Positions 52,538-60,620 of a stretch of 64,000 bases of DNA are shown piece by piece (the first letter of the stretch is position 1; each line of letters starts with the position of its first letter). Under the pieces are notes generated by a model. It was not told the origin of the DNA and did no database searches. It saw only the letters and a program-made list of their open reading frames with translations. The stretch spans positions 91,343 to 155,342 of the forward strand of contig NZ_JBGCBY010000021.1 of assembly GCF_041262165.1 (NCBI RefSeq), given 5' to 3'. The stretch comes from Streptacidiphilus sp041262165 (GTDB taxonomy: Bacteria > Actinomycetota > Actinomycetes > Streptomycetales > Streptomycetaceae). Both the position numbers and the translations under genes were made by a program.

Positions 52538-54061
52538 TCACCCGTCTCCGCCCGCGCTCTCCTCCCGATCGGCGCGCGCGATCGACAGCGGTTCCGCCGG
52601 ATCGAGCGCGGGATTGTCCACCGCGAAGGTGCGGACCCGGCCAGGTTTTGACCAGGGGATCTCAAAGCGCACCGTCACCCGGCCCACACCGCTGCCCTGC
52701 ACCCAGCCGTGCCCGTACTCGACGTGGTGCGCGTCCTGTCCCGGCATCCACCGCCGTGCGCCGGTGTCCCCCGCGGCGCCGGGGAAGGCGCCCGGGTGGA
52801 ACGCCCGGGGGCCGGCAGGCCCGCCGTAGGCCGCCGCAGCGCCACTGTCCGCCTCTTCGGCCCCTGCGGTGCCGGCCGCCGTGCCGCGCGCTGCTTCTGT
52901 GTCTCCCTCAGCCTCCGCCGCTTCCGCTTCCGCCGACGCCTCCGCCGCTTCCTCTGCCTCGCGTTGGGCCTGGGCGAACAGGTCCTCCTGGGTGAAGTCC
53001 GCGAGTCCGGAGACGCCGACGCCCAGCAGTCGCACTCCCCCGGTGAGCTCGACCTGCTCCAGCAGCCGCCGGGCCACCCCCGCGATCACCAGCGGATCGT
53101 CCGTGGGCGCGGGCAGCGTCTCCGATCGGGTCAGCGTGGAGAAGTCGAAGCGCCGTACCTTGATCACCACGGTCCGCCCCGACTTCGCCGCACTACGCAG
53201 CCGCCGCACGCAGCGGTCGGCGAGCCGGTCGAGCTCGAACCTGATCCGCTCCCGGTCTGCCAGGTCCACCTCGAAGGTGTCCTCCACCGACACCGACTTG
53301 GCGTCCCGCTCCGCCACGACCGCGCGCTCGTCAAGGCCGAGCGCCAGCGCGTGGACGCTCGCGCCGTGCGCACGACCGAGCAGCCGCACCAATTCGTCCT
53401 CGGGGGTCGCCGCCACCTGGGAGACCCGGGTCAGCCCGAGGCGGCGCAGGGTCTCGGCGGTCGCCGGGCCGACGCCGGGCAGCGCGCGCACCGGCAGCGG
53501 GTCCAGTACCTCCCGCTCCCGGCCCGGCTCGATCAGCACCAGGCCGTCGGGCTTGGCCTGCTCGGAGGCGATCTTGGCGAGGAACTTGGTTCCGGAGAGT
53601 CCGACCGAGGCGGTCAGCCCGACCTCGGCCAGGATGTCCGCCCGCAGGTCCTCGCCCAGGGCCCGAACCAGTGCCGCACCCTCGTCCGAACTGCTCTCGC
53701 GCAGCAGCTCCCCGTACGGACCGGCTTCCAGGTCGACGAACGCCTCGTCCAGGCTGAGCGGCTCGACCAGCGGTGACAGTTCCCGGAGCAGTCCCATCAC
53801 GAAGTCGCTGACCTGCCGGTAGAGCTCGAACCGGGGGATCAGGAATGCCGCGTTGGGGCACAGCCGCCGAGCCTGCGCCATCGGCATGGCCGAGTGCACC
53901 CCGAAGCGCCGGGCCTCGTAGGAGGCGGTGGCGACCACGCCCCGACCGCCGAGACCGCCCACGACCACGGGTTTTCCGCGCAGGCTCGGCTTGGACGCCT
54001 GCTCCACCGCTGCGAAGAAGGCGTCCATGTCGAGGTGGAGGATCGACGGCACGGACCGCAT
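52538..54061 (-). CDS. dinB: DNA polymerase IV
   Basis: The product has about 507 residues. Y-family polymerase signatures are D11-M-D13 (ILHLDMDAFFAAVEQ), SLDEAFVDL (D105-E106), the KFLAKIASEQAKPDGL loop and the helix-hairpin-helix LPGVGPATAETLRRLGL. It performs error-prone translesion synthesis. After the little-finger domain come an Ala/Glu-rich linker (about 375-430) and an extra C-terminal part (HHVEYGHGWVQGSGVGRVTVRFEIPWSKPG). No obvious beta-clamp motif lies at the very end. The ATG at 54061 is chosen over GTG 54079 by homology of the N-terminus. Confidence 0.93.
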   Translation of the reverse strand: MRSVPSILHLDMDAFFAAVEQASKPSLRGKPVVVGGLGGRGVVATASYEARRFGVHSAMPMAQARRLCPNAAFLIPRFELYRQVSDFVMGLLRELSPLVEPLSLDEAFVDLEAGPYGELLRESSSDEGAALVRALGEDLRADILAEVGLTASVGLSGTKFLAKIASEQAKPDGLVLIEPGREREVLDPLPVRALPGVGPATAETLRRLGLTRVSQVAATPEDELVRLLGRAHGASVHALALGLDERAVVAERDAKSVSVEDTFEVDLADRERIRFELDRLADRCVRRLRSAAKSGRTVVIKVRRFDFSTLTRSETLPAPTDDPLVIAGVARRLLEQVELTGGVRLLGVGVSGLADFTQEDLFAQAQREAEEAAEASAEAEAAEAEGDTEAARGTAAGTAGAEEADSGAAAAYGGPAGPRAFHPGAFPGAAGDTGARRWMPGQDAHHVEYGHGWVQGSGVGRVTVRFEIPWSKPGRVRTFAVDNPALDPAEPLSIARADREESAGGDG

Positions 54062-54131
54062 GCGTCGATCATCGCCCACAGCACTGACAGTGCGACCTGA
54101 CCGCCTGGGGACGACGCGCCGACTGCGGCTG

Positions 54132-54842
54132 TCAGCGCCACTGCTCCAGCGTGGTGACTTGCGGTCCGAGCAGGTGCGGGTCGGGCGTGAACAGCACGTC
54201 GATCAGGGCTTTCCCGGCAGCGGGCAGTTCCCGGACTCCGCCGTAGTACCAGGTCGTGTCGTGCGGCTCGGCGACCCCGACTCCGTAGGCGTCCACGCCC
54301 GCCGCCCGGCACAGCGCGATCGCCCGCCGGATGTGAAAGTCCTGGCTGACCAGGATCGCCCGGTTCACGCCGAAGATCCGCCGCGCCCGGCTGCACGAGT
54401 CCCAGGTGTCGAATCCCGCGTAGTCGCGCACCACCCGCTCCTGCGGGACGCTATGACCGACCAGGTACGTGCGCATCGCGTCGGGCTCGTCGTAGCCGAT
54501 GTGCCCGTTGTCCCCGGTCACCAGGAATGCACGCACCTTGCCCTCGCGGTAGAGCTGCAGCGCGGCGTCCAGCCGGTGCGCCAGATACGGCGTGGGCCTG
54601 CCCTGGTCGAGTCCCGCGCCGAAGACCACGGCGACGGGCGCGGAGGGCGCGTCGGCGACCGTGCGCAGGCGCTGTGCCGCGTCCAGGTACAGCCAGGTCG
54701 AAGGCAGCAGTGCGACCACCGCCAGCGCGCCGGCGAGCTGGACGGCCCGCCGCTGCCCCTGCCGGGTCCGCAGCACCCGACCGAGCCACGCTCCGAACCC
54801 TTCCCGGAACCTTCGGAGCACCCGCCGCAGACCCGCCGACAT
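54132..54842 (-). CDS. YdcF/SanA-family (DUF218) membrane-anchored protein
   Basis: The product has 236 residues. An N-terminal basic part and one membrane helix (AVQLAGALAVVALLPSTWLYL) precede the DUF218 domain with VAVVFGAGLDQGRPTPYLAHRLDAALQLYREGKVRAFLVTGDNG, TWDSCSRARRIF and ILVSQDFHIRRAIALCRAAGVDAYGVGV. SanA-like proteins affect the envelope barrier; the biochemistry is unknown. It lies 66 bp downstream of the MerR gene on the same strand. Confidence 0.87.
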   Translation of the reverse strand: MSAGLRRVLRRFREGFGAWLGRVLRTRQGQRRAVQLAGALAVVALLPSTWLYLDAAQRLRTVADAPSAPVAVVFGAGLDQGRPTPYLAHRLDAALQLYREGKVRAFLVTGDNGHIGYDEPDAMRTYLVGHSVPQERVVRDYAGFDTWDSCSRARRIFGVNRAILVSQDFHIRRAIALCRAAGVDAYGVGVAEPHDTTWYYGGVRELPAAGKALIDVLFTPDPHLLGPQVTTLEQWR

Positions 54843-54908
54843 TCAAGTCCTCCCGCACGTCGTCCCCGCCCCGGCGTCCTCAGGGCTCTGACGACTGCGG
54901 ACGCAGGC

Positions 54909-55580
54909 CTAGCCCGCGCGGTTGCGGCGACGTGCGAGTTCGTCGGCGGGGTCGAAGCCGACCAGGGTCTCGCCGGTGTCGGCGCGTTCGCCGTGCAGCC
55001 GCCGCAGCGAGCTCTCCAGCTCTCGCCACACGGCCCCGAGGGCGATGCCGAACACGCCCTGCCCGCCCTGGAACAGTTCCACGACCTGGTTCGGGGAGGT
55101 GCACTGATACACCGTCGCACCGTCGCTCATCAGCGTGATCCCGGACAGGTCCGCCACACCGCAGGAACGCAGATGGACGACCGCAGCCCGGATGCTCTGC
55201 AGCGACACGCCGACGTCGAGGAGCCGCTTCACGACCTTGAGCAGCAGGACGTCCATGAAGCCGTAGAGCCGCTGCGTACCGGACCCACCGGCCGCGCGGA
55301 CGGTCGGCTCCACCAGGCCCGTGCGCGCCCAGTAGTCCAGCTGGCGGTAGGTGATCCCGGCAGCGGCGCACGCGGTGGGCCCCCGGTAGCCGATCAGACC
55401 CGAGGTCGGGCCGGGCGGGACGGAGTCCCGTTCCGCGCCGGAGCTGTCCTGCTCCGGCACCATGGCCGTGACGGCCTCCCAACCGACCCGCGCGGTCCGC
55501 GCCGACCGGCCGGGGCTGCGGAACCCGGGATGGATGGGGCAGGAGCCACCTGCGGCCGTGCTGTCGCCGGTGCTGCTCAC
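54909..55580 (-). CDS. MerR-like regulator (Rv1830/ResR-type position)
   Basis: The product has about 223 residues. The atypical MerR helix-turn-helix is YRGPTACAAAGITYRQLDYWARTGLVEPTVRAAGGSGTQRLYGFMDVLLLKVVKRLLDVGVSLQSIRAAVVHL, followed by a C-terminal domain without effector cysteines. Its position after the bifunctional nuclease gene matches the mycobacterial Rv1827-Rv1830 order, where this gene controls growth and division. The GTG at 55580 has GGAGGG five bases upstream; an ATG at 55703 is less likely. Confidence 0.85.
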   Translation of the reverse strand: MSSTGDSTAAGGSCPIHPGFRSPGRSARTARVGWEAVTAMVPEQDSSGAERDSVPPGPTSGLIGYRGPTACAAAGITYRQLDYWARTGLVEPTVRAAGGSGTQRLYGFMDVLLLKVVKRLLDVGVSLQSIRAAVVHLRSCGVADLSGITLMSDGATVYQCTSPNQVVELFQGGQGVFGIALGAVWRELESSLRRLHGERADTGETLVGFDPADELARRRNRAG

Positions 55581-55804
55581 GCGGCCCTCCGTCCAGTCGT
55601 CTCGCGGAACCGTCGCCGAGGGTGCGGGTGGCATACCCCAGGACGTCCACACCCGACGGTAGGCAGTTGCCAGACGTGCGTCAACGATCGCCACGCTCGG
55701 CATGCCGGGTGATGTCGCCCTGACGAGTGGTTTAGCGTGCCCTTGTCGGGGGTACGGGGCCCTGAATGGCCACTGGGCCCGCAGTGGGGACCACTCGTTC
55801 GGGA

Positions 55805-56278
55805 CTACTGGCTGCTGCTGCCGAAGTCCTCGGGCGAGATCTGGTCCAGGAACTCGCGGAACCGCTCGACCTCGTCCTCCTGCTCGTCCGGGATCGCGAT
55901 CCCGGCCTCGTCCAGCACCCCGTCGCTCCCGTAGATCGGTGCCCCGGTGCGCAGCGCGAGCGCTATGGCGTCGGACGGCCTGGCGCTCACCTCCACGCCG
56001 CTCGCGAAGACCAGTTCGGCGTAGAACACGCCTTCGCGCAGGTCGGTGATACGGACCTCGGTGAGCTGCTGGCCCACCGCCTCCAGGACGTTCCGGAAGA
56101 GATCGTGCGTGAGCGGCCGTACCGGTGTCATCCCCTGCTGGGCGAAGGCGATCGCGGTGGCCTCACCCGGGCCGATCCAGATGGGGAGGTACCGGTCGCC
56201 ACCGACTTCGCGCAGGAGCACGATCGGCTGGTTCGACGGCATCTCCACCCTGACACCCACGACGTCTAGCTCGTTCAC
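55805..56278 (-). CDS. Bifunctional nuclease-domain (DUF151) protein
   Basis: The product has 157 residues. It begins MNELDVVGVRVEMPSNQPIVLLREVGGDRYLPIWIGPGEATAIAFAQQG and has RPLTHDLFRNVLEAVGQQLTEVRITDLREGVFYAELVF and RPSDAIALALRTGAPIY. These are hallmarks of the BFN family, associated with RNase/DNase activity in plants. The tail is acidic (PDEQEDEVERFREFLDQ). It sits between the two MerR genes of the conserved cluster. Confidence 0.92.
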   Translation of the reverse strand: MNELDVVGVRVEMPSNQPIVLLREVGGDRYLPIWIGPGEATAIAFAQQGMTPVRPLTHDLFRNVLEAVGQQLTEVRITDLREGVFYAELVFASGVEVSARPSDAIALALRTGAPIYGSDGVLDEAGIAIPDEQEDEVERFREFLDQISPEDFGSSSQ

Positions 56279-56384
56279 AGTGGCAACCCTAGGGCGCTAC
56301 GCCCCGATACTCCAGTTCTCCCGGTTTCTGGGCGATACCGAACTGGATCAGTGTGCTTCCTCACAGCTTCTCGGGAGGAACGGT

Positions 56385-57131
56385 TCAGAGCCCCGGCTGG
56401 GCCCGCAGCCCGGCCTGCACAAGCGCGGCGTGCAGCCGCACCGACAGCGTCGCCAGCTCCCGGGCCAACGCCGCCGCATGGGCGCGCGTCTGGGGGTTCC
56501 GGTGCCGCCGAAGCGGTGCAACCACCTGCTCCACCAATCCGACCTCCCGGTCGGCGGCGGCCTTCACCGCACGCAGGTGCCGAGGTTCGAGTCCGAACCG
56601 GCCCAGCTCCGCGACCAGCCGGGCGACCTGCAGCATCTCCGGGTCGAAGCCGCCGTCGGCAGTCGCCGCCACCAGCCCGTACGACTCCCAATCGGCGAGC
56701 TGCTGCTCGGCGACGCCGGCCGCGGCCAGCAGCTCCGCCCGGCCCAGTCGCGGGCCCGGCAGGACCGCGTCCCGCGCGACCTGGTCGGCCAGGACCGGTG
56801 CCCCGATGGCCGGCTGCTCCGCGCCGGGCAGCACCGGCGGCTCCTCGCCCGCGTCCATCGCGTCGAGATGCTCGCGGATCACCCGCAGCGGCAGGTAGTG
56901 GTCCCGCTGCATGCGCAGCACGTAGGCGAGCCGGGTGACGTCCTCGCGGCTGAACTTGCGGTAGCCGGACGGGGTCCGCTGCGGTTCCACGAGGCGCTCC
57001 GCCTCCAGGAACCGGATCTTGGAGATCGTCACCTCGGGGAACTCGTCACGCAGCACACCGAGTACCGCACCGATGCTCAGCAGTTGCCTGCCCGCCTCGG
57101 ATCCACCGTTCTCGCCCTGCACAGGACCCAC
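56385..57131 (-). CDS. ftsR: MerR-family cell-division regulator FtsR
   Basis: The product has 248 residues. The helix-turn-helix is LSIGAVLGVLRDEFPEVTISKIRFLEAERLVEPQRTPSGYRKFSREDVTRLAYVLRMQRDHYLPLRVIREHLDAMD, matching Rv1828/FtsR, which activates ftsZ in corynebacteria. The C-terminal half has a second helical domain (LLAAAGVAEQQLADWESYGLVA). The neighbours garA and the bifunctional nuclease gene support the assignment. Confidence 0.9.
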   Translation of the reverse strand: MGPVQGENGGSEAGRQLLSIGAVLGVLRDEFPEVTISKIRFLEAERLVEPQRTPSGYRKFSREDVTRLAYVLRMQRDHYLPLRVIREHLDAMDAGEEPPVLPGAEQPAIGAPVLADQVARDAVLPGPRLGRAELLAAAGVAEQQLADWESYGLVAATADGGFDPEMLQVARLVAELGRFGLEPRHLRAVKAAADREVGLVEQVVAPLRRHRNPQTRAHAAALARELATLSVRLHAALVQAGLRAQPGL

Positions 57132-57191
57132 TCCTCCGTGATGGCCGCCGGACCCGGCTGATCTTCGTTGAAGGCTGCTGGGCCCGCCGGG

Positions 57192-58043
57192 TCAGTACCC
57201 CCTGCGGCTCTCGAAGAAGACCAGCCGGTACTTGCCGATCTGGACCTCGTCACCCGTGCTCAGCGGCACCTCGTCGATGCGCTCCCGATTGACGTACGTG
57301 CCGTTGAGACTGCCCACGTCGGCCACGGCGAAGCCCGAAGCGGTGCGCCGGAACTCGACATGCCGCCGGGACACGGTGATGTCGTCCAGGAAGATGTCGC
57401 TCTCGGGGTGCCGGCCGGCCGTCGTCAGCTCGGTGTCCAGCAGGAAGCGGCTGCCCGAGTTGGGGCCGCGACGGACCACCAGCAGCGCCGAGCCCGGGGG
57501 CAGGGCGTCCACCGCGGCCTGCGCCTCCGGCGAGATCGCCGGGGTGACCGGCGCGGACACCTCGGGCTCGTAGGCTTCGAGGCCGGAGATCGAGATCGTG
57601 GACGTGGTCTCCGAGGGCCGCTCGGCGAAGCCGCGGGCCCGCAGCGGCGCACCGCAGTTGGAACAGAAGCGGCTCGCCTCAGGATTGCTGTTCCCGCACC
57701 GGGTGCACACCGTCACGCCTGCCGCCTCCTGTCGCGGATCGCCTGCCGCAGCCTGCGAATACGGATCGGTTCCAAACCCTCCACCCGAGGTTGAGGGTAC
57801 CGCTTCAGGTGCTATGCGGCCGCCACCGTCCGCCTCCGCGTGTCGCGAGTCGCCGCGGTACAACGGACCGTCCTGCACCGGCGCGAACGCCTCGTTCTCC
57901 GCGGCGCCCCGCATTCCGGGTACGACGCTTCCCGGCACGGACTGCGTCCGCGCCTCCTCGTCCGCCCTGCGGTGCCGAGCCGTGGGGGCCTCGACGGCAC
58001 CCTGAGGGGACTTCCGACCGAACAGCTTCGAGAACAGACTCAC
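57192..58043 (-). CDS. garA: FHA-domain protein, GarA homologue with zinc ribbon
   Basis: The product has 283 residues. A disordered N-terminus (about 1-105) is followed by a zinc ribbon with C113, C116, C127 and C130. Next comes a phospho-acceptor motif E145-T146-T147-S148 (SETTSTISISGLEAY), like the ETTS site of GarA phosphorylated by PknB/PknG. The FHA domain lies at about 185-283, with G210-R211, S225-R-R-H and N247. GarA inhibits 2-oxoglutarate dehydrogenase and other enzymes in a phosphorylation-dependent way. The extra zinc ribbon is absent from mycobacterial GarA. It is 60 bp from ftsR on the same strand. Confidence 0.88.
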   Translation of the reverse strand: MSLFSKLFGRKSPQGAVEAPTARHRRADEEARTQSVPGSVVPGMRGAAENEAFAPVQDGPLYRGDSRHAEADGGGRIAPEAVPSTSGGGFGTDPYSQAAAGDPRQEAAGVTVCTRCGNSNPEASRFCSNCGAPLRARGFAERPSETTSTISISGLEAYEPEVSAPVTPAISPEAQAAVDALPPGSALLVVRRGPNSGSRFLLDTELTTAGRHPESDIFLDDITVSRRHVEFRRTASGFAVADVGSLNGTYVNRERIDEVPLSTGDEVQIGKYRLVFFESRRGY

Positions 58044-58164
58044 GGACGATTCCCCTTGCGTGACACGAGCCTGCCCGACGGGCAGGGTGAAGCCATCATG
58101 GACGATAGTTGAGAGTTGGGTTGAGACCTGCTGGCGAGAGGGCCGTCATCGGCCCGGGGCGCCC

Positions 58165-59154
58165 TCACGGCTGCGCCGAGTGAGCGTAGCCAGGGGTGCT
58201 GAGCGGGATCAAAGCGGTCACCGCAAGTGCCTTCTGCTCGGTGACGATCGCGCTCGCCTGCAGCTTGTCGACCGACTGCACGACCCCGCCAGGGATGTTC
58301 AAGCCCGTATCGAGATCCTGTGAGTTGCCGATCACGGTGAAGCGGTACGGCTCCGAGACCGGCTTGCCGCCGATCTCGACGGTTCCGGGGGTCCCGTCGG
58401 AGAACCAGGTGTTGGCCACGACTCGCACATCGTTGATCTGAACCGCCTCCGCCCCCGCCGCGCGCAGCTCCTCCAAAGTGTTGAGCAGCATATCCGCCTG
58501 GACCTTGCCACCGGGGTCCTTGATGGTCAACTCGATCCCCGGACCGGTCGCGCCGACCGTGCCGGCCAGCACGCCCAACTGCTGCTCCTTGGTAAGAGTC
58601 TGAATCTGCGCCTCCTTCGCCTGCTGCGAGCTGTTCTGCAGCGTGGCGAGGGACTGCTGCAGTTGCTGCCGCTCGCTCTGCAGGCGCTGCTGCCGGGCGT
58701 CGACCTCGTCCAGGATCCGCACCAGGTCCTCCTGCCGGGCACCGCGCAGCTGGCTCTCGGTACTGGTGGAGCGGACCTGGATGGCCAGGCCCAGGCCCAG
58801 CGAGAAGAGCAGCAGGGCCACCACCAGCTGCCCCCGCGACAGCCGCGGCGGCCAGAGCGCGGCGCGCAGCCGTTGACGACCGGTCAGCGCCACGGAGGGC
58901 ACGGTAGCCGCGGCAGCGGAGGAAGAGGAGGGCTGCGACTCGGACTCAGACCGGTGCTCGGGGGCGGTTTCGGGCCGCGGCTCGTCGGCATCGTTCCCGT
59001 CCGTCGGTGCAGGCCTGTCCGTCGCGCCAGACCCATCCGTCACGCCAGGCCCGTCCGGCACGCCAGGCTTGTCCGGCAGGGCAGGCCCGTCCGGCAGGGC
59101 AGGCTCCGGCGTGGGGGCGACGTGCTCCCCCACCGGCTCCTCGTCCTGACTCAC
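58165..59154 (-). CDS. DUF881-family membrane protein
   Basis: The product has 329 residues. An N-terminal cytoplasmic tail with PDGPALPDKPGVPDGPG-type repeats precedes one membrane helix (LVVALLLFSLGLGLAIQV). A coiled coil (VRILDEVDARQQRLQSERQQLQQSLATLQNSSQQAKEAQIQTL) and the extracytoplasmic DUF881 domain follow (GVLAGTVGATGPGIELTIKD, ELRAAGAEAVQINDVRVVANTWF, FTVIGNSQDLDTGLNIPGGVV). Function unknown, likely division-associated from the cluster. Confidence 0.9.
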   Translation of the reverse strand: MSQDEEPVGEHVAPTPEPALPDGPALPDKPGVPDGPGVTDGSGATDRPAPTDGNDADEPRPETAPEHRSESESQPSSSSAAAATVPSVALTGRQRLRAALWPPRLSRGQLVVALLLFSLGLGLAIQVRSTSTESQLRGARQEDLVRILDEVDARQQRLQSERQQLQQSLATLQNSSQQAKEAQIQTLTKEQQLGVLAGTVGATGPGIELTIKDPGGKVQADMLLNTLEELRAAGAEAVQINDVRVVANTWFSDGTPGTVEIGGKPVSEPYRFTVIGNSQDLDTGLNIPGGVVQSVDKLQASAIVTEQKALAVTALIPLSTPGYAHSAQP

Positions 59155-59232
59155 CTGTACTCCCGCCGCTCCCGACCTGCGCCGATCATCCTGCCACCCG
59201 TCCTACCCGGTTGGACCACCGGGTGCACCCCG

Positions 59233-59565
59233 CTAGGCCCGGAACACATGCCGCCTGATCGCGGCCGCGTTGGAGAAGATCCGGATGCCCAGCACGACGA
59301 CCACCCCGGTGGAGAGCTGCGAGCCCACGCCCAGCTGGTCACCGAGGAACACGATCAGCGCGGCGACCACCACGTTGGAGAGGAAGGACACGACGAACAC
59401 CTTGTCGTCGAAGATCCCGTCGAGCATCGCCCGGATCCCTCCGAACACCGCGTCCAGCGCGGCGACGATGGCGATCGGGAGATACGGCACCACGGCCGCG
59501 GGAATGCCGGGCTGGACCACCAGCCCGACGACGACCCCGACGACGAGGCCAAGAACGGCGATCAC
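59233..59565 (-). CDS. sbp: Small basic protein family (DUF1290)
   Basis: The product has 110 residues and about three helices (MIAVLGLVVGVVVGLVVQPG, PIAIVAALDAVFGGIRAMLDGIFDDKVFVVSFLSNVVVAALIVFLGDQLG, GVVVVLGIRIFSNAAAIRRHVF). This is the Sbp family, found beside DUF881 genes in Gram-positive bacteria. The start overlaps the upstream DUF881 stop by 4 bp (translational coupling). Confidence 0.9.
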   Translation of the reverse strand: MIAVLGLVVGVVVGLVVQPGIPAAVVPYLPIAIVAALDAVFGGIRAMLDGIFDDKVFVVSFLSNVVVAALIVFLGDQLGVGSQLSTGVVVVLGIRIFSNAAAIRRHVFRA

Positions 59566-60458
59566 GGTGTTGCTCCTCCCCTGCCTGTCGGCACCGCGTA
59601 CAGCAGGCCGCTTCTGGCAGCTGCAGGCAGGTCGACACGGTCCTGTGCGGTAATGCTGTATCTGATTGCGTAGTCCTGGTGCAGCCGGCTCAGGTAGATG
59701 CCGCCGTAGACATTCTGCGTGAACCCGCTCTCCAGCCCGCCGCCCCCGATCGCCAGGACGGTGTAAGGGAGCACGAGCGGGCGGTTGTCGACCAGTATCG
59801 CGTCACCGGCCGCCCGGATCGCCGACAGCGAGGTCAGCCGCTGCCCGTTGATCGCCACACCCTCGGCGCCCGACTGCCAGAGTGCGTTGACCACCAACTG
59901 GACGTCGCGGTCGCGCACTCGGCCGGTGTCACCGAAACCGGCAGCGGTACGGGGGTTGGTGCCGCCGTCGGTACCTGCGGCGGTCGAGTCGTCCAGCACG
60001 ACCTTCAGTCCCGGCCCGTAGGCGTCCACCGTTCCCGTCACCAGGCCCAACTGCCCCAGCTGGGACGCTCCGCCGCCGCCTGTGGGCTGCCGTCCGAGGT
60101 CGGCGATCTGCGCCTGCAGCCTCCTGACCTCCTGTTGCACCTGGTCGGCGTTGGCCGTTTCGGTGTCGACCCGCTGGATCAGCGCCTGGCGCTCCTTCGC
60201 GGCGACCGGCGCGGACGCCCTGACCTGCACCGCCCCGACGGTCAGCACCAGAGCCGGAAGTGCCAGTCCGAGCGCGAGCAGAAGCCTGCCCCGGAGCGTC
60301 GTCGGCATCCGGCTGGAGCCGTACGCCCCACGTGTCCGCGCCGCCTCCGCGTAGCCCTCGTCGAGGCTGTGCTCCATGACGTTGGTCAACAGCGACATGG
60401 ATGCGTCAGTCCGCGCGTACTGCGCTGCCCGTTCACCATCCGTCCCTGTGGCTGACAT
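59562..60458 (-). CDS. DUF881-family membrane protein
   Basis: The product has about 298 residues. An N-terminal tail contains TDASMSLLTNVMEHSLDEGYAEAA, followed by one helix (LLLALGLALPALVLTVGAV), a coiled coil (ALIQRVDTETANADQVQQEVRRLQAQIADL) and a DUF881 domain (GLVTGTVDAYGPGLKVVLDD, QSGAEGVAINGQRLTSLSAI, YTVLAIGGGGLESGF). It is a paralogue of the gene at 58165-59154. Start uncertain: ATG 60458 or 60401. Confidence 0.88.
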   Translation of the reverse strand: MSATGTDGERAAQYARTDASMSLLTNVMEHSLDEGYAEAARTRGAYGSSRMPTTLRGRLLLALGLALPALVLTVGAVQVRASAPVAAKERQALIQRVDTETANADQVQQEVRRLQAQIADLGRQPTGGGGASQLGQLGLVTGTVDAYGPGLKVVLDDSTAAGTDGGTNPRTAAGFGDTGRVRDRDVQLVVNALWQSGAEGVAINGQRLTSLSAIRAAGDAILVDNRPLVLPYTVLAIGGGGLESGFTQNVYGGIYLSRLHQDYAIRYSITAQDRVDLPAAARSGLLYAVPTGRGGATP

Positions 60459-60620
60459 GGGCCACATCGTCGCATGTCGGATCGCGTTCACTGACGCAAC
60501 TCGCGTCCCGCAGGACGAACCCGGCACCGGATCGTGACAAACTCTCCGCCGTGCCGGCGCACTGCCGACTGCGTTCGCGGGCCGGTGCGGTGACGCACCG
60601 GCCCACAACTCCTGATTCGG

